From contig JAPKAB010000025.1 of NCBI GenBank assembly GCA_028825475.1, positions 1-33,283 of the forward strand: DNA of 33,283 nt. The letters are read 5' to 3'. Below are positions 8,470 through 16,463 of the stretch, in pieces. Position 1 is the stretch's first letter. Every line of letters starts with the position of its first letter. The translations under genes and the position numbers were made by a program. This DNA is from Ascidiaceihabitans sp. GTDB lineage: Bacteria; Pseudomonadota; Alphaproteobacteria; Rhodobacterales; Rhodobacteraceae. A model generated the notes under the pieces. That model was given only the letters and a program-made list of their open reading frames with translations. It had not been told where the DNA came from and searched no databases.

Positions 8470-10185
8470 ATGAAACTCAAAACCCTTTTGCTTGGGGCCA
8501 TCGCATCTACGGCGTTTGCACCCTTTGCACTGGCTGACGGTCACGAAGGTGAACGTGGCCGCGACGGCGAAGTCAAAGTCATCTACTGGCAGGCTCCGTC
8601 AATCTTGAACCCATATCTTTCCGGCGGAACCAAAGACATTGAGTCCTCTTCGCTTGTGATCGAGCCAATGGCGCGTCACGACCAAGACGGTAACCTTGTT
8701 CCTTACCTAACAGACGAAGTTCCGACAGTTGCAAACGGCGGCGTGTCCGAGGACCTAACATCCATCACTTGGAAGCTAAAAGAGGGCCTTCTATGGTCTG
8801 ATGGCACACCAGTGACCTCAGCTGACCTTGTGTTCACAGCACAATATTGCATGGACCCTGAAGGCGGCTGTGCGCAGTTGGCTAAATTTGACGGCGTAAC
8901 AAATGTTGAAGCAATCGACGCTTTGACAACAAAAGTTACATTCGATCAGCCAAAACCAAACCCATACGGTCCATTTGTTGGTGGCCAGTCCCCAATCATC
9001 CAAGCTGCACAGTTTGCTGACTGCTTGGGCGCACGCGCTCCAGAATGTACAGAAGCTAACTTTGGTCCAATCGGTACAGGCCCATTTTCTGTCACAGATT
9101 TCAAACCGAATGACGTGATTTCAATGGTCGCCAACGAAAACTACCGTACAGCAGGCAAGCCTGCGTTTGCATCACTGACGTTCAAAGGTGGCGGTTCTGC
9201 TGAAGCCTCTGGTCGTGCAGTTATGGAAACTGGCGAATTTGACTACGCATGGAACCTACAATTGGCACCAGACGTCATCCAAAAGATGGCTGGCGGCGGC
9301 AAAGGTGTTCCGGTTTCCGCATTTGGCGCACTTGTTGAGCGTTTGGAAATGAACCTGACGAATCCGTCTCCTGATCTTCCAGCAGAGACACGTTCAACAG
9401 TTGCAGAACCACACCCGTTCTTGTCAGACATCGCAGTTCGCGAAGCACTCTCAATGGCCATCAACCGCCAAGAGCTTGTCGACGTAGGCTACGGCGACGC
9501 AGGTCGTCCAACATGTAACCTTGTTCCAGCGCCTGCTTTGTACGCGTCTGACAACACTGGCTGCTTGACCCAAGACATCGATGGCGCAAACGCCATGCTA
9601 GATGCAGCTGGGTGGGCCATGGGCGCTGACGGCGTTCGCGCTAAAGACGGCGTGCGTTTGTCAATCTTATATCAAACATCCACGAACGCAGTTCGTCAGG
9701 ATTTCCAAGCTTTGATCAAAGATTACTGGAGCCAAATCGGTGTTGAAACTGAGCTACGTAACCTAGACGGTTCCGTATTCTTCGGTGGTGACCCAGGTTC
9801 TCCTGATACGTTCCAAAAATTCTACGCAGACGTAGAAATGTATGCGAACGTGTTTGACGGTACAGACCCACAATCTTACCTTGCAGCATACCGCTGTGGT
9901 GGTGAGCCTAAGCCTGATAGCCAATGGCAGGGTGAAAACATCAACCGTTTCTGTGATCCAGCATACGACGCTATGATCGACGAGCTGGCCCGTACAGGCG
10001 ATCTTGAAAAACGTGGTGAGTTGGGCAAAGCAATGAACGACATGCTGACAAAAGACAGCTTCACAATCGTTCCATTGGTTGACCGTGGCCGTGTCTCTGC
10101 ACACTCAAACACTTTGGGCGGCGTTGTTCTTAACGTATTCGACTCAGAGCTATGGAATGCTGCTGACTGGTACCGCGTTAAGTAA
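8470..10185 (+). CDS. Peptide ABC transporter substrate-binding protein (DppA/OppA family)
   Basis: 571 residues from the chosen start. A Sec signal peptide (basic MKLK, hydrophobic core, likely cleavage after ALA near residue 21) leads into an SBP family 5 fold: QAPSILNPYLSGGT, ITWKLKEGLLWSDGTPVTSADLVF, the GPIGTGPF strand, and REALSMAINRQELV in the hinge domain. It captures peptides or similar compounds in the periplasm for the permeases that follow. The ATG at 8470 is preferred because GGAG sits six bases upstream and it opens the signal peptide directly; the longer frame from 8374 would place 32 polar residues before it. The mature protein begins with a short acidic/basic segment (DGHEGERGRDGE) before the fold. 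Confidence 0.93.
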   Translation: MKLKTLLLGAIASTAFAPFALADGHEGERGRDGEVKVIYWQAPSILNPYLSGGTKDIESSSLVIEPMARHDQDGNLVPYLTDEVPTVANGGVSEDLTSITWKLKEGLLWSDGTPVTSADLVFTAQYCMDPEGGCAQLAKFDGVTNVEAIDALTTKVTFDQPKPNPYGPFVGGQSPIIQAAQFADCLGARAPECTEANFGPIGTGPFSVTDFKPNDVISMVANENYRTAGKPAFASLTFKGGGSAEASGRAVMETGEFDYAWNLQLAPDVIQKMAGGGKGVPVSAFGALVERLEMNLTNPSPDLPAETRSTVAEPHPFLSDIAVREALSMAINRQELVDVGYGDAGRPTCNLVPAPALYASDNTGCLTQDIDGANAMLDAAGWAMGADGVRAKDGVRLSILYQTSTNAVRQDFQALIKDYWSQIGVETELRNLDGSVFFGGDPGSPDTFQKFYADVEMYANVFDGTDPQSYLAAYRCGGEPKPDSQWQGENINRFCDPAYDAMIDELARTGDLEKRGELGKAMNDMLTKDSFTIVPLVDRGRVSAHSNTLGGVVLNVFDSELWNAADWYRVK

Positions 10186-10202
10186 GCTTTGACTTAATAC
10201 TT

Positions 10203-10228
10203 TAGGGCGCACCATTTGGTGCGCCCTA
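10203..10228 (+). terminator. Stem-loop between binding-protein and permease genes
   Basis: An 11-bp perfect stem (TAGGGCGCACC / GGTGCGCCCTA) with a 4-base ATTT loop lies 17 bp after the binding-protein stop. No T-run follows on the plus strand. As in many binding-protein operons, it probably stabilises the upstream mRNA or causes partial termination, keeping binding protein in excess over permeases. That role is inferred. Confidence 0.7.
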
Positions 10229-10264
10229 TCCTCCTTCAACGACTGACGCACAAAGGCGCCGCTT

Positions 10265-11332
10265 ATGTTGACCTTCACAATCCGTCGCATGATCACCTCG
10301 ATCCCGACGCTTTTGTTCATCAGTATTGTAATCTTCGGACTGCTACAGCTTGCCCCTGGTGACCCAATGGCCCAAGTGCCGTTGACCGTCCCACCAGAGG
10401 TGAAGCAAAAGATGCGCGAAGCCCTTGGCCTTGGCGCACCGGTTCACATCCAATACCTCAAATGGCTCAACCAGTTCTTCATCGTGGAACCACAGTTCCT
10501 CATCGACTGGATGACCCGCGACAGCTTCCTATTCGGTTGGCTCCCAGACACTCAACTCAGCATGGTCTATGATGTTGAGCTTGAAAAACTGGTCCCACAA
10601 CAGCGCAACATCAGCTGGCAAACCCGTTCACCAATCATGGACATCGTGATCCAGCGCATCCCCCAAACGCTTTGGGTTGTTGGACTGGCTTATATCGTCG
10701 GCATCTTGATCGCCCTGCCCATCGGTATCTATTCCGCCTACCGCCACTATTCGGTCTTTGACCAAGCGGGTACATTCATCACGATGGTTGGTTTCTCAAT
10801 CCCGCCATTCTTCACCGGTCCCCTCTTGATCGTGATCTTCTCGGTGACGCTCGGCTGGCTGCCCTCCATCTATGACACCACCCACGTGGTCAACGACTGG
10901 GCCAGCTTCAAATACCAACTGTCGCAAATGATCCTACCGGTCATGGTGCTGGCATTGCAAACCACCGCGCAAATCAGCCGCTACATGCGCGCTTCAATGT
11001 TGGACAACCTGAACCAAGACTACGTGCGCACCGCACGGGCCAAGGGCCTGAAAGAGGGCGTCGTGGTTATGGTACACGTGCTGCGCAACTCAATGATCCC
11101 TGTGATCACCGTTATCGCCCTCGGCGTGCCCTCCATCTTTGGCGGCGCGATCATCACCGAAAACGTGTTTGGCGTAAACGGGATTGGCCAACTGCTGATC
11201 ACCGCCCTGTTCGCCAACGACATCCCGATGGTCATGACCATCACCTTTATCTTCGCCATTATGATCGTGGTGTTTAACCTGATCGCAGACGTGCTTTACG
11301 GCGTACTCGACCCAAGGATCCGCTATGACTGA
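10265..11332 (+). CDS. Peptide ABC transporter permease (DppB type)
   Basis: 355 residues, inner-membrane permease. The N-terminal helix (about 9-30) ends in LAPGDP, typical of DppB/OppB. A long periplasmic segment follows (about residues 35-135, longer than in E. coli DppB), then five more helices. The ATPase-contacting EAA loop is DYVRTARAKGL. The C-terminus LDPRIRYD is standard. It pairs with the next gene, which overlaps it by eight bases, and with the fused ATPase encoded divergently. Confidence 0.93.
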   Translation: MLTFTIRRMITSIPTLLFISIVIFGLLQLAPGDPMAQVPLTVPPEVKQKMREALGLGAPVHIQYLKWLNQFFIVEPQFLIDWMTRDSFLFGWLPDTQLSMVYDVELEKLVPQQRNISWQTRSPIMDIVIQRIPQTLWVVGLAYIVGILIALPIGIYSAYRHYSVFDQAGTFITMVGFSIPPFFTGPLLIVIFSVTLGWLPSIYDTTHVVNDWASFKYQLSQMILPVMVLALQTTAQISRYMRASMLDNLNQDYVRTARAKGLKEGVVVMVHVLRNSMIPVITVIALGVPSIFGGAIITENVFGVNGIGQLLITALFANDIPMVMTITFIFAIMIVVFNLIADVLYGVLDPRIRYD

Positions 11333-12302
11333 TACAGCAAACGAAATCGATCCATACGCGGCCCTTCAGGACAAAGAACCGGGCAAGCCACCACGCAATC
11401 AGTGGCTGGACGTCTGGGACCAGTTCAAAAAGCACAAAGGCGCTGTGTTTGGCGGGGGCTTCCTTGTCTTCATCACACTTGCTGTTCTGCTTGGGCCATA
11501 CCTGTGGACCGTGGACGCGCAAAAGCTGGACATCCGCAACAAGAACGTGCGCCCCATCTGGATCGCGATCTGGGATGGTGGGGCCAAGACGCTATGGCAC
11601 CGCCCGTTTGGCACAGACAACTTAGGGCGTGACCTGCTTGCGCAAATGATCGCGGGTGGGCGTGCCTCAATGGCTGTGGGTTGGACGGCGATGTTACTGT
11701 CGCTCTCAATCGGCACAGGCGTTGGCGTTGCTGCGGGCTATTTCAAACGGCTCGACGGGTTGCTGATGCGCCTGACCGATCTGTTCCTATCGCTACCAAT
11801 CCTGCCCCTGCTATTGGTCGCAGTGACCCTATTCCGCCAACCGCTACGGGCCAACTTTGGTCCAGAGGGTGGCATGTTCATCCTGATCGTTGTGGTCGTG
11901 GGGCTAACCAGCTGGATGCAAACCGCGCGGATCGTACGGGGCGAAGTTTTGGCGTTGAAAGAGCGTGAATTCATTCTTGCCGCCCGTTCCATCGGCACCA
12001 CTTCAGGGGCCATCATTCGGCGTCACCTGCTGCCAAACGTGATCTCACCGATCATGGTATCAGCAACACTGGGACTGGCCGTCGCGATCATTACCGAAAG
12101 CGCATTGTCGTTTCTAGGTGTGGGCTTCCCATCAGATTTCCCAACATGGGGTAAAATGCTGGCCGACGCCGTGCCACGGATGGAAGAATACCCAGAACGC
12201 GTCTTGCTACCGGGCATCGCCATCTCGCTGACAGTGCTTGGAGTGAACTACCTAGGTGACGGCCTGCGCGACGCACTAGACCCCCGTATTCGGGGACGGT
12301 AA
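11325..12302 (+). CDS. Peptide ABC transporter permease (DppC type)
   Basis: 325 residues with the cytoplasmic N-terminal tail and first helix of DppC/OppC permeases (about residues 42-63), the HPFGTDNLGRD-type loop (HRPFGTDNLGRDL), an EAA loop REFILAARSIG, LLPNVISPIMV, and the C-terminal DALDPRIRGR. The ATG overlaps the stop of the dppB-type gene, so the two are translationally coupled. Together they form the transmembrane pore. Between the first two helices there is an insertion mentioning no known motif (about 64-95). Confidence 0.93.
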   Translation: MTDTANEIDPYAALQDKEPGKPPRNQWLDVWDQFKKHKGAVFGGGFLVFITLAVLLGPYLWTVDAQKLDIRNKNVRPIWIAIWDGGAKTLWHRPFGTDNLGRDLLAQMIAGGRASMAVGWTAMLLSLSIGTGVGVAAGYFKRLDGLLMRLTDLFLSLPILPLLLVAVTLFRQPLRANFGPEGGMFILIVVVVGLTSWMQTARIVRGEVLALKEREFILAARSIGTTSGAIIRRHLLPNVISPIMVSATLGLAVAIITESALSFLGVGFPSDFPTWGKMLADAVPRMEEYPERVLLPGIAISLTVLGVNYLGDGLRDALDPRIRGR

Positions 12303-12305
12303 CCG

Positions 12306-12331
12306 TAGGGCGGGGTTCACCCCGCCTTACA
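12306..12331. repeat. REP-like palindrome after the permease operon
   Basis: GTAGGGCGGGGT-TC-ACCCCGCCTTAC pairs over 12 bp with one G-T pair and a minimal loop. It starts four bases after the dppC-type stop. The motif looks like the short GC-rich extragenic palindromes found scattered in roseobacter genomes, and it may also serve as the operon's terminator, though no T-run follows. No second copy is present in this window. Confidence 0.6.
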
Positions 12332-12404
12332 TACTTGTAGCTGTTCTTCACCAGTAGTCAGAACCTACAGTAAAAAATCTCGTTTTTTTTTGTAGAATGA
12401 AAAT

Positions 12405-12917
12405 ATGCTAAAGAACTTATTCAAAAAAGTTAGCCACCAATTTGAAATTGTCCCACACGTCGGTATTCTCCCTGTGCGGCTTGGCATGACACGCGAAGAA
12501 GTAGAACAAGTGATGCGTACCCACGGCCATCGTCCATCAAGCCAATGCCGTTCTAACAGCTACGGAGTTATAGACTACTTTATAGAAAATAGTTTTCAGG
12601 TGAGTTCAGACTTGGCAGGTCGTGTGAACTTTATTGGTATAAGCCCTCATCCCGAATTTAGCGTAACGCTACACGGAAAAGACGTTTTTAGAAACGACTC
12701 CGAGACTATATTTCGCCATATTCAAAAAATCAGTGGTGGTGATTACTTAGCATACAATTCGAACGACCACCTTTTTAGAGACCTTATTTTGACTTTATAT
12801 GATGCTGATGAGCAGTATGATAGATGGAAGGAACGATTTCCCGTCTGGGCCGAGATAGGTATAGGTAATGAGGCTTACTTAGCATCCGTAGACGCGATAG
12901 ATTCCAAGTACACTTAG
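12405..12917 (+). CDS. Orphan hypothetical protein, low G+C
   Basis: 170 residues that I do not recognise. No signal peptide or membrane helix is apparent. The segment GILPVRLGMTREEVEQVM (20-37) resembles the strand-turn-helix 'LGMT.eEV' openings of several small alpha/beta domains, some of them immunity-type proteins. The rest is mixed alpha/beta with many charged and aromatic residues. The gene is markedly poorer in G+C than its neighbours (21 of 60 bases at 12781-12840) and sits alone between a REP-like palindrome and a VOC gene, so recent acquisition is likely. The ribosome site is weak. An immunity or antitoxin-like role is only a guess; no toxin gene is beside it. Confidence 0.6.
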   Translation: MLKNLFKKVSHQFEIVPHVGILPVRLGMTREEVEQVMRTHGHRPSSQCRSNSYGVIDYFIENSFQVSSDLAGRVNFIGISPHPEFSVTLHGKDVFRNDSETIFRHIQKISGGDYLAYNSNDHLFRDLILTLYDADEQYDRWKERFPVWAEIGIGNEAYLASVDAIDSKYT

Positions 12918-12992
12918 GCGTGAGGCACGCATTTTCCTTACTATGCACCGTATTCAAGCAATAATCCCGCCTTACCAAAAGGCCCCCACCCC

Positions 12993-13409
12993 ATGATCGC
13001 CTACATCACAGTCGGCGCTGATAACATCTCGCTCGCAAAGCGGTTCTACTCGGCCTTCCTGCCTGCCCTTAATTACGGGCTGATCGAGGGACCCGAGGGC
13101 CTCAGCTACGCCCTGCCCGTCCCCGCAGGTCTGCGCCCAACTTTGCCAGACTTCTACGTCAAACCCACCTTCAACGGGCAACCGGCATCAGCAGGCAACG
13201 GCGCGATGGTTGCCTTTGAGGCAACCAACCAAGCCCAAGTCCGTGACCTCCACGCCGCCGCCATCAAAGCAGGCGGCACAGACGAGGGACAACCGGGGTT
13301 TCGCCCAGACTACGGCGCAGATTTCTACGTGGGTTATCTACGCGATCCCCAAGGCAACAAAATCGCACTGTTCTCAAGCGATCCAAATGAACCCAGACGG
13401 GACGACTGA
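12993..13409 (+). CDS. VOC (glyoxalase/dioxygenase) superfamily protein
   Basis: 138 residues with the paired beta-alpha-beta-beta-beta pattern of VOC proteins: AYITVGADNISLAKRFYSAFL at the start, a middle DFYVKPTFNG strand, VAFEATNQAQVRDLHAAAIKAGG as the second alpha unit, and a closing FYVGYLRDPQGNKIALF strand, which is the family hallmark. VOC proteins bind metals or small molecules and include glyoxalases, dioxygenases and resistance proteins. The usual first metal ligand is not obvious here (YITVG in place of a His-containing strand), so a catalytic assignment is not possible. It ends nine bases from the convergent DUF2322-like gene. Confidence 0.85.
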   Translation: MIAYITVGADNISLAKRFYSAFLPALNYGLIEGPEGLSYALPVPAGLRPTLPDFYVKPTFNGQPASAGNGAMVAFEATNQAQVRDLHAAAIKAGGTDEGQPGFRPDYGADFYVGYLRDPQGNKIALFSSDPNEPRRDD

Positions 13410-13418
13410 CGCCCTCTA

Positions 13419-13748
13419 TTAAGCTTGCGTAAGTTCGATCTTCAACGCCCCAGCGCCGTCAACGATCTCTAACAAGCGGTCGATATTGGGATGTGCGCCC
13501 GGACGGTTCTTGGCATCCTCAGTGTTTTCCGCAAACAGCGCGAGGCCAAGACCGCAAGCCTGCGCATCAAGACTGTCAAACGTCTGGGCAAGGTATTGGT
13601 AAACGGCCAATGACCCCTTTTTGCCAGCCTCATTTGGGATGGTGGCGACAATTGCACCATTCACATCGACAAGATCGATACGTTCAAGGCCATCAATAGA
13701 TGGCAAAAGTTGCAGGTTGTCTTTGAACGAAGCTGTAGCTTGGATCAT
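13419..13748 (-). CDS. DUF2322-like conserved protein
   Basis: 109 residues from the chosen start, read as MIQATASFKDN. The pattern LPSIDGLERIDLVD, ATIPNEAGKKGSLAVYQ and ALFAENTEDAKNRPGAHPNIDRLL matches my memory of DUF2322, a family of unknown function; this needs a profile search. It looks soluble and cytoplasmic. AAAGGA seven bases upstream of the ATG at 13746-13748 decides the start over the upstream ATG at 13772. It follows the DMT transporter gene by 59 bp on the same strand and may be cotranscribed with it. Confidence 0.75.
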   Translation of the reverse strand: MIQATASFKDNLQLLPSIDGLERIDLVDVNGAIVATIPNEAGKKGSLAVYQYLAQTFDSLDAQACGLGLALFAENTEDAKNRPGAHPNIDRLLEIVDGAGALKIELTQA

Positions 13749-13807
13749 CGGGATATCCTTTTGGAAATGCATTTGCGCCAGCTCTTAACAGCTTTGATCT
13801 GCCGCCA

Positions 13808-14737
13808 CTACCCGCGCGCCGCAGCCTTCCCACGCCACATGATGAACAGACCTGTGGCGACAATCAGCGCACAGCCCACAATCGTGGCCCCGTCTAAACG
13901 TTCGCCAAAGACCAATACACCCAAGCCAACGCCAAACACCAAACGGGTATAGCGAAACGGCGTGACCACAGATACTTCGCCCGTGCGCATCGCCTTCATC
14001 AAAGCGGTATAGGCAAACACGCCAATGCAGATCGCGCCAAGGATGAATGCAGCCGCCTGCCCCCCTGGCCACACAAACGCGCGTCCCTGCCACAGCGCAA
14101 AAACACCGCCCGCAGCAATCACCGTCAAGAAGCCGTAAAGGCCAAGTAGTACGGTGCTCAGCGTCTTGGGCGCTGCACGGCTGGCCAGATCACGCCCCGC
14201 CAATCCTAACATCCCGATGACGGCCAAAATGGACAGAGGCGAAAACGCATCCGTGCCCGGGCGCAACACGATCATCACCCCAATCAACCCAACAACAATC
14301 GCGGCCCACCGCATCCAGCCAACCCGTTCGTCAAAGAACACAGCCGCCCCAGCAACCACCACAATCGGGGTCGCCTGTAAAATGGCCGTGGCCGAAGACA
14401 GCGGCGTGATCGCTACGGCCAGAACGTAAAACAAGCGACCCGTAATTTCAAAACACATCCGAATGCGCATAGGTGGCGATAAGACATCCGCGTGATACAG
14501 CGGTTCTTTGTTCCACAATGCAAGACAGGCAAAGATAATCGCGCCACCTGCCCCAAACAACATCAGCATCTGCCCCACAGGGACAGTGACCGCCGCCGCT
14601 TTGAACAGGCTGTCCTCAATCGCAAAGGCCGCCATGGAGGCAACCATCCACAGACTGCCGATTACATTCGACCGCTCGATATTTTGCGCATTCGCCGTCA
14701 TTTTGGAGGCTGCCGTTGTTAGGGAAATCAATTGCAT
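13808..14737 (-). CDS. EamA/DMT-family transporter
   Basis: 309 residues with about ten hydrophobic helices arranged as two EamA repeats. The segment PLSSATAILQATPIVVVAGAAVFFDERVG closes the first repeat and FRYTRLVFGVGLGVLVFGERLD the second; both carry the typical 'GE/DE' turn of drug/metabolite transporters. They export or import metabolites such as amino acids across the inner membrane; the substrate is unknown. The start is uncertain: ATG at 14737, or TTG at 14731 with AAAGGA five bases upstream. The 259-bp region upstream holds an array of palindromic sites. Confidence 0.88.
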   Translation of the reverse strand: MQLISLTTAASKMTANAQNIERSNVIGSLWMVASMAAFAIEDSLFKAAAVTVPVGQMLMLFGAGGAIIFACLALWNKEPLYHADVLSPPMRIRMCFEITGRLFYVLAVAITPLSSATAILQATPIVVVAGAAVFFDERVGWMRWAAIVVGLIGVMIVLRPGTDAFSPLSILAVIGMLGLAGRDLASRAAPKTLSTVLLGLYGFLTVIAAGGVFALWQGRAFVWPGGQAAAFILGAICIGVFAYTALMKAMRTGEVSVVTPFRYTRLVFGVGLGVLVFGERLDGATIVGCALIVATGLFIMWRGKAAARG

Positions 14738-14864
14738 CCTTTGTGGCGCAAATGATCTTGCGGGGCAATCAGGCGCAAAAGGTAAACAAAGAGTTACGTG
14801 GCGGTTTCAAACCTTAACAAACGCAGGATCTGAAGAGATCGTTAATGGGGTCCGTCGGTGGGAA

Positions 14865-14966
14865 CTGCACAGATTGGCGGGCAAACTGTACAGTCTGCCC
14901 TGAAACCGTCGATTTGGGCCTTAAACTGCGCGCCCGACTGCACAGTTTTGGGCAGGTTCTGTACAG
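14865..14966. promoter_or_regulatory. Array of four CTGYACAG operator-like sites
   Basis: Four copies of the palindrome CTGYACAG lie at 14865-14872 (C), 14886-14893 (T), 14938-14945 (C) and 14959-14966 (T). They form two pairs, each a CTGCACAG followed exactly 21 bp later by a CTGTACAG, with a similar GGC-rich spacer in both pairs. A 21-bp step is two helical turns, so the sites of a pair face the same side of the DNA. The array is 128 bp upstream of the DMT transporter gene on its 5' side. A consensus TATAAT (14974-14979, plus strand) lies just beyond the last site. A dimeric regulator binding cooperatively is likely; which one is unknown. Confidence 0.65.
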
Positions 14967-14996
14967 TGAGGGCTATAATGCGCGTCGCGCGCCCCG

Positions 14997-16283
14997 TTAA
15001 CCCTTGATCGTGTGGCGCTGAATGCGACGCAGCATCAACCAAACCAAAGCGACCACAGGCAGTGTAATCAGCGCCGTCATCATCCCCTTACTCAGCCCAA
15101 CAATATCACCCAGTGGGTATAGCAAATACGCCACCAAAGAGACGGCATAATAACTGATCGCAACCACCGACAACCCCTCGACTGTGCGCTGCAATTGCAG
15201 CTGCTGGTCAGAGCGGCGGTCCATACTGGTCAGCAACGCTTGGTTCTGGGCAGAGCGCTCCACATCTACTCGTGTTCTCAATAGGTTAGCGGCGCGGATC
15301 GACCGACTGCTAAGTGCATCAAGCCGCAATTCTGTGGACTTTACAGTACGCATCGCGGGTTCATATCTGCGCATCATGAACTCTGCAAAACTTTGTCGTC
15401 CGCGAAACCGTTCTTCGCGCAGTGCCGCAATGCGTTGACTGACAATCGCGCTGTAAGCCCCCGTCGCGCCAAAGCGAAAAGAGCCCTGCGCCGACAGTGT
15501 TTCCAGTTCAGATGCGATACCCAAAAGTGCATGTAATGTGGTTTCAGCATCCGCATCACTGCTGCGCATATTCCCCATCAAATCAGTGAGTTGTCGGTCT
15601 AACGCATTAAGTTGTTCACCCATGCTTTGTGCGTGTGAAAACCCCAGCATCGACATCGCTTTATAGGTCTCGATCTCACATAAACGTTGCACAATTCGCC
15701 CCAGGCGACGCTCACCTGTTTCAGCACTGAGAAAGATTGCAAAACGTTGATGACCCAAGGGATCAATACGAAAATCAGCCGCGATAACGGCAGCATCATC
15801 CAACACCGAACTGACAGCCAGACTTTCGGGTACAAACCAATCTTTGAGGCGCTGCGAAACATGATCACGGTCATCCATCGTTTCGATCCGCAATGAAACC
15901 GATGTGACCCGTTGGCCTGGGGCGTTGGCCAGCCAATCACTTGGAAAGCTTGAGAAAACCGCGTCTTCAAAGGGGCGCGGGTCCAAGCCATCGTTGAACA
16001 CCGTATAGGTCACAAACTCAGTGTGTTGTTCCCACTTCAACCAGTTTTTGCCAATCTCGCCATAGTAATGCGTGGCATTGGGTTGTGGGTGCGGAGCACC
16101 ATGGCGGTCCAGCAGTTCCACAAGATGTGCAAACTCTTGTGCAGGATTGCGGGTAGCAGCGTCACCCCCTTGTTTTAATGCAATAAATGCCGCCGTGCAG
16201 GGGGCTTCCATAATGGGAAAAGGCCGCGTGTGAAGTTCGTTCGCAACTTTGAAACGCAAAGGATGATCATCAATTTGCAACAT
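14997..16283 (-). CDS. DUF3422 family membrane-anchored protein
   Basis: 428 residues. The opening HPLRFKVANELHTRPFP and the overall order match DUF3422, a proteobacterial family of unknown function. A large cytoplasmic, mostly helical domain is followed by two C-terminal membrane helices (about 370-395 and 400-420) and a short basic tail. It contains helical, coiled-coil-like stretches at about 200-230 and 310-350. GGAG lies eight bases before the ATG. It is transcribed alone and ends 259 bp before the DMT gene. No role can be given from sequence. Confidence 0.88.
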   Translation of the reverse strand: MLQIDDHPLRFKVANELHTRPFPIMEAPCTAAFIALKQGGDAATRNPAQEFAHLVELLDRHGAPHPQPNATHYYGEIGKNWLKWEQHTEFVTYTVFNDGLDPRPFEDAVFSSFPSDWLANAPGQRVTSVSLRIETMDDRDHVSQRLKDWFVPESLAVSSVLDDAAVIAADFRIDPLGHQRFAIFLSAETGERRLGRIVQRLCEIETYKAMSMLGFSHAQSMGEQLNALDRQLTDLMGNMRSSDADAETTLHALLGIASELETLSAQGSFRFGATGAYSAIVSQRIAALREERFRGRQSFAEFMMRRYEPAMRTVKSTELRLDALSSRSIRAANLLRTRVDVERSAQNQALLTSMDRRSDQQLQLQRTVEGLSVVAISYYAVSLVAYLLYPLGDIVGLSKGMMTALITLPVVALVWLMLRRIQRHTIKG

Positions 16284-16340
16284 GTGGGATGCTCCGCTAA
16301 TTCACTCAAAGCATATCTAGGACGGCGGGAACGTCAAACT

Positions 16341-16346
16341 ATTATA
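16341..16346 (-). promoter_or_regulatory. Possible -10 element for the DUF3422 gene
   Basis: TATAAT on the minus strand within a run of alternating A/T, 58 bases upstream of the ATG. No convincing -35 hexamer is visible at the usual distance. A small inverted repeat ATACC-AC-GGTAT lies just upstream at 16371-16382. Confidence 0.35.
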
Positions 16347-16412
16347 TATAAAAATCAGTAGCTTAACGGAATACCACGGTATACCGCACAATCAGTCATC
16401 TTCTCGCAAATG

Positions 16413-16443
16413 AAAAAGGCGGGCCCGTAACAGACCCGCCTTT
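16413..16443 (-). terminator. Rho-independent terminator of pntAB
   Basis: On the minus strand a 9-bp stem AAAGGCGGG/CCCGCCTTT with an 11-base loop is followed by further T residues (TTTTTC counting the stem end). It begins about 20 bases after the pntB stop, the right place and orientation to end the pntAB transcript. Confidence 0.8.
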
Positions 16444-16463
16444 CGTAATTTCCTTAGATGACC

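Noticed and set aside
14974..14979. Consensus TATAAT on the plus strand as a promoter of a listed gene
   Set aside because: No plus-strand gene follows; only the 3' end of the minus-strand DUF3422 gene lies downstream, and the -35 position (GGCAGG at 17-bp spacing) is poor. Kept only as part of the operator-array finding.
16371..16382. ATACC-AC-GGTAT inverted repeat upstream of the DUF3422 gene
   Set aside because: Short and in AT-rich sequence; weak support as a separate regulatory feature.
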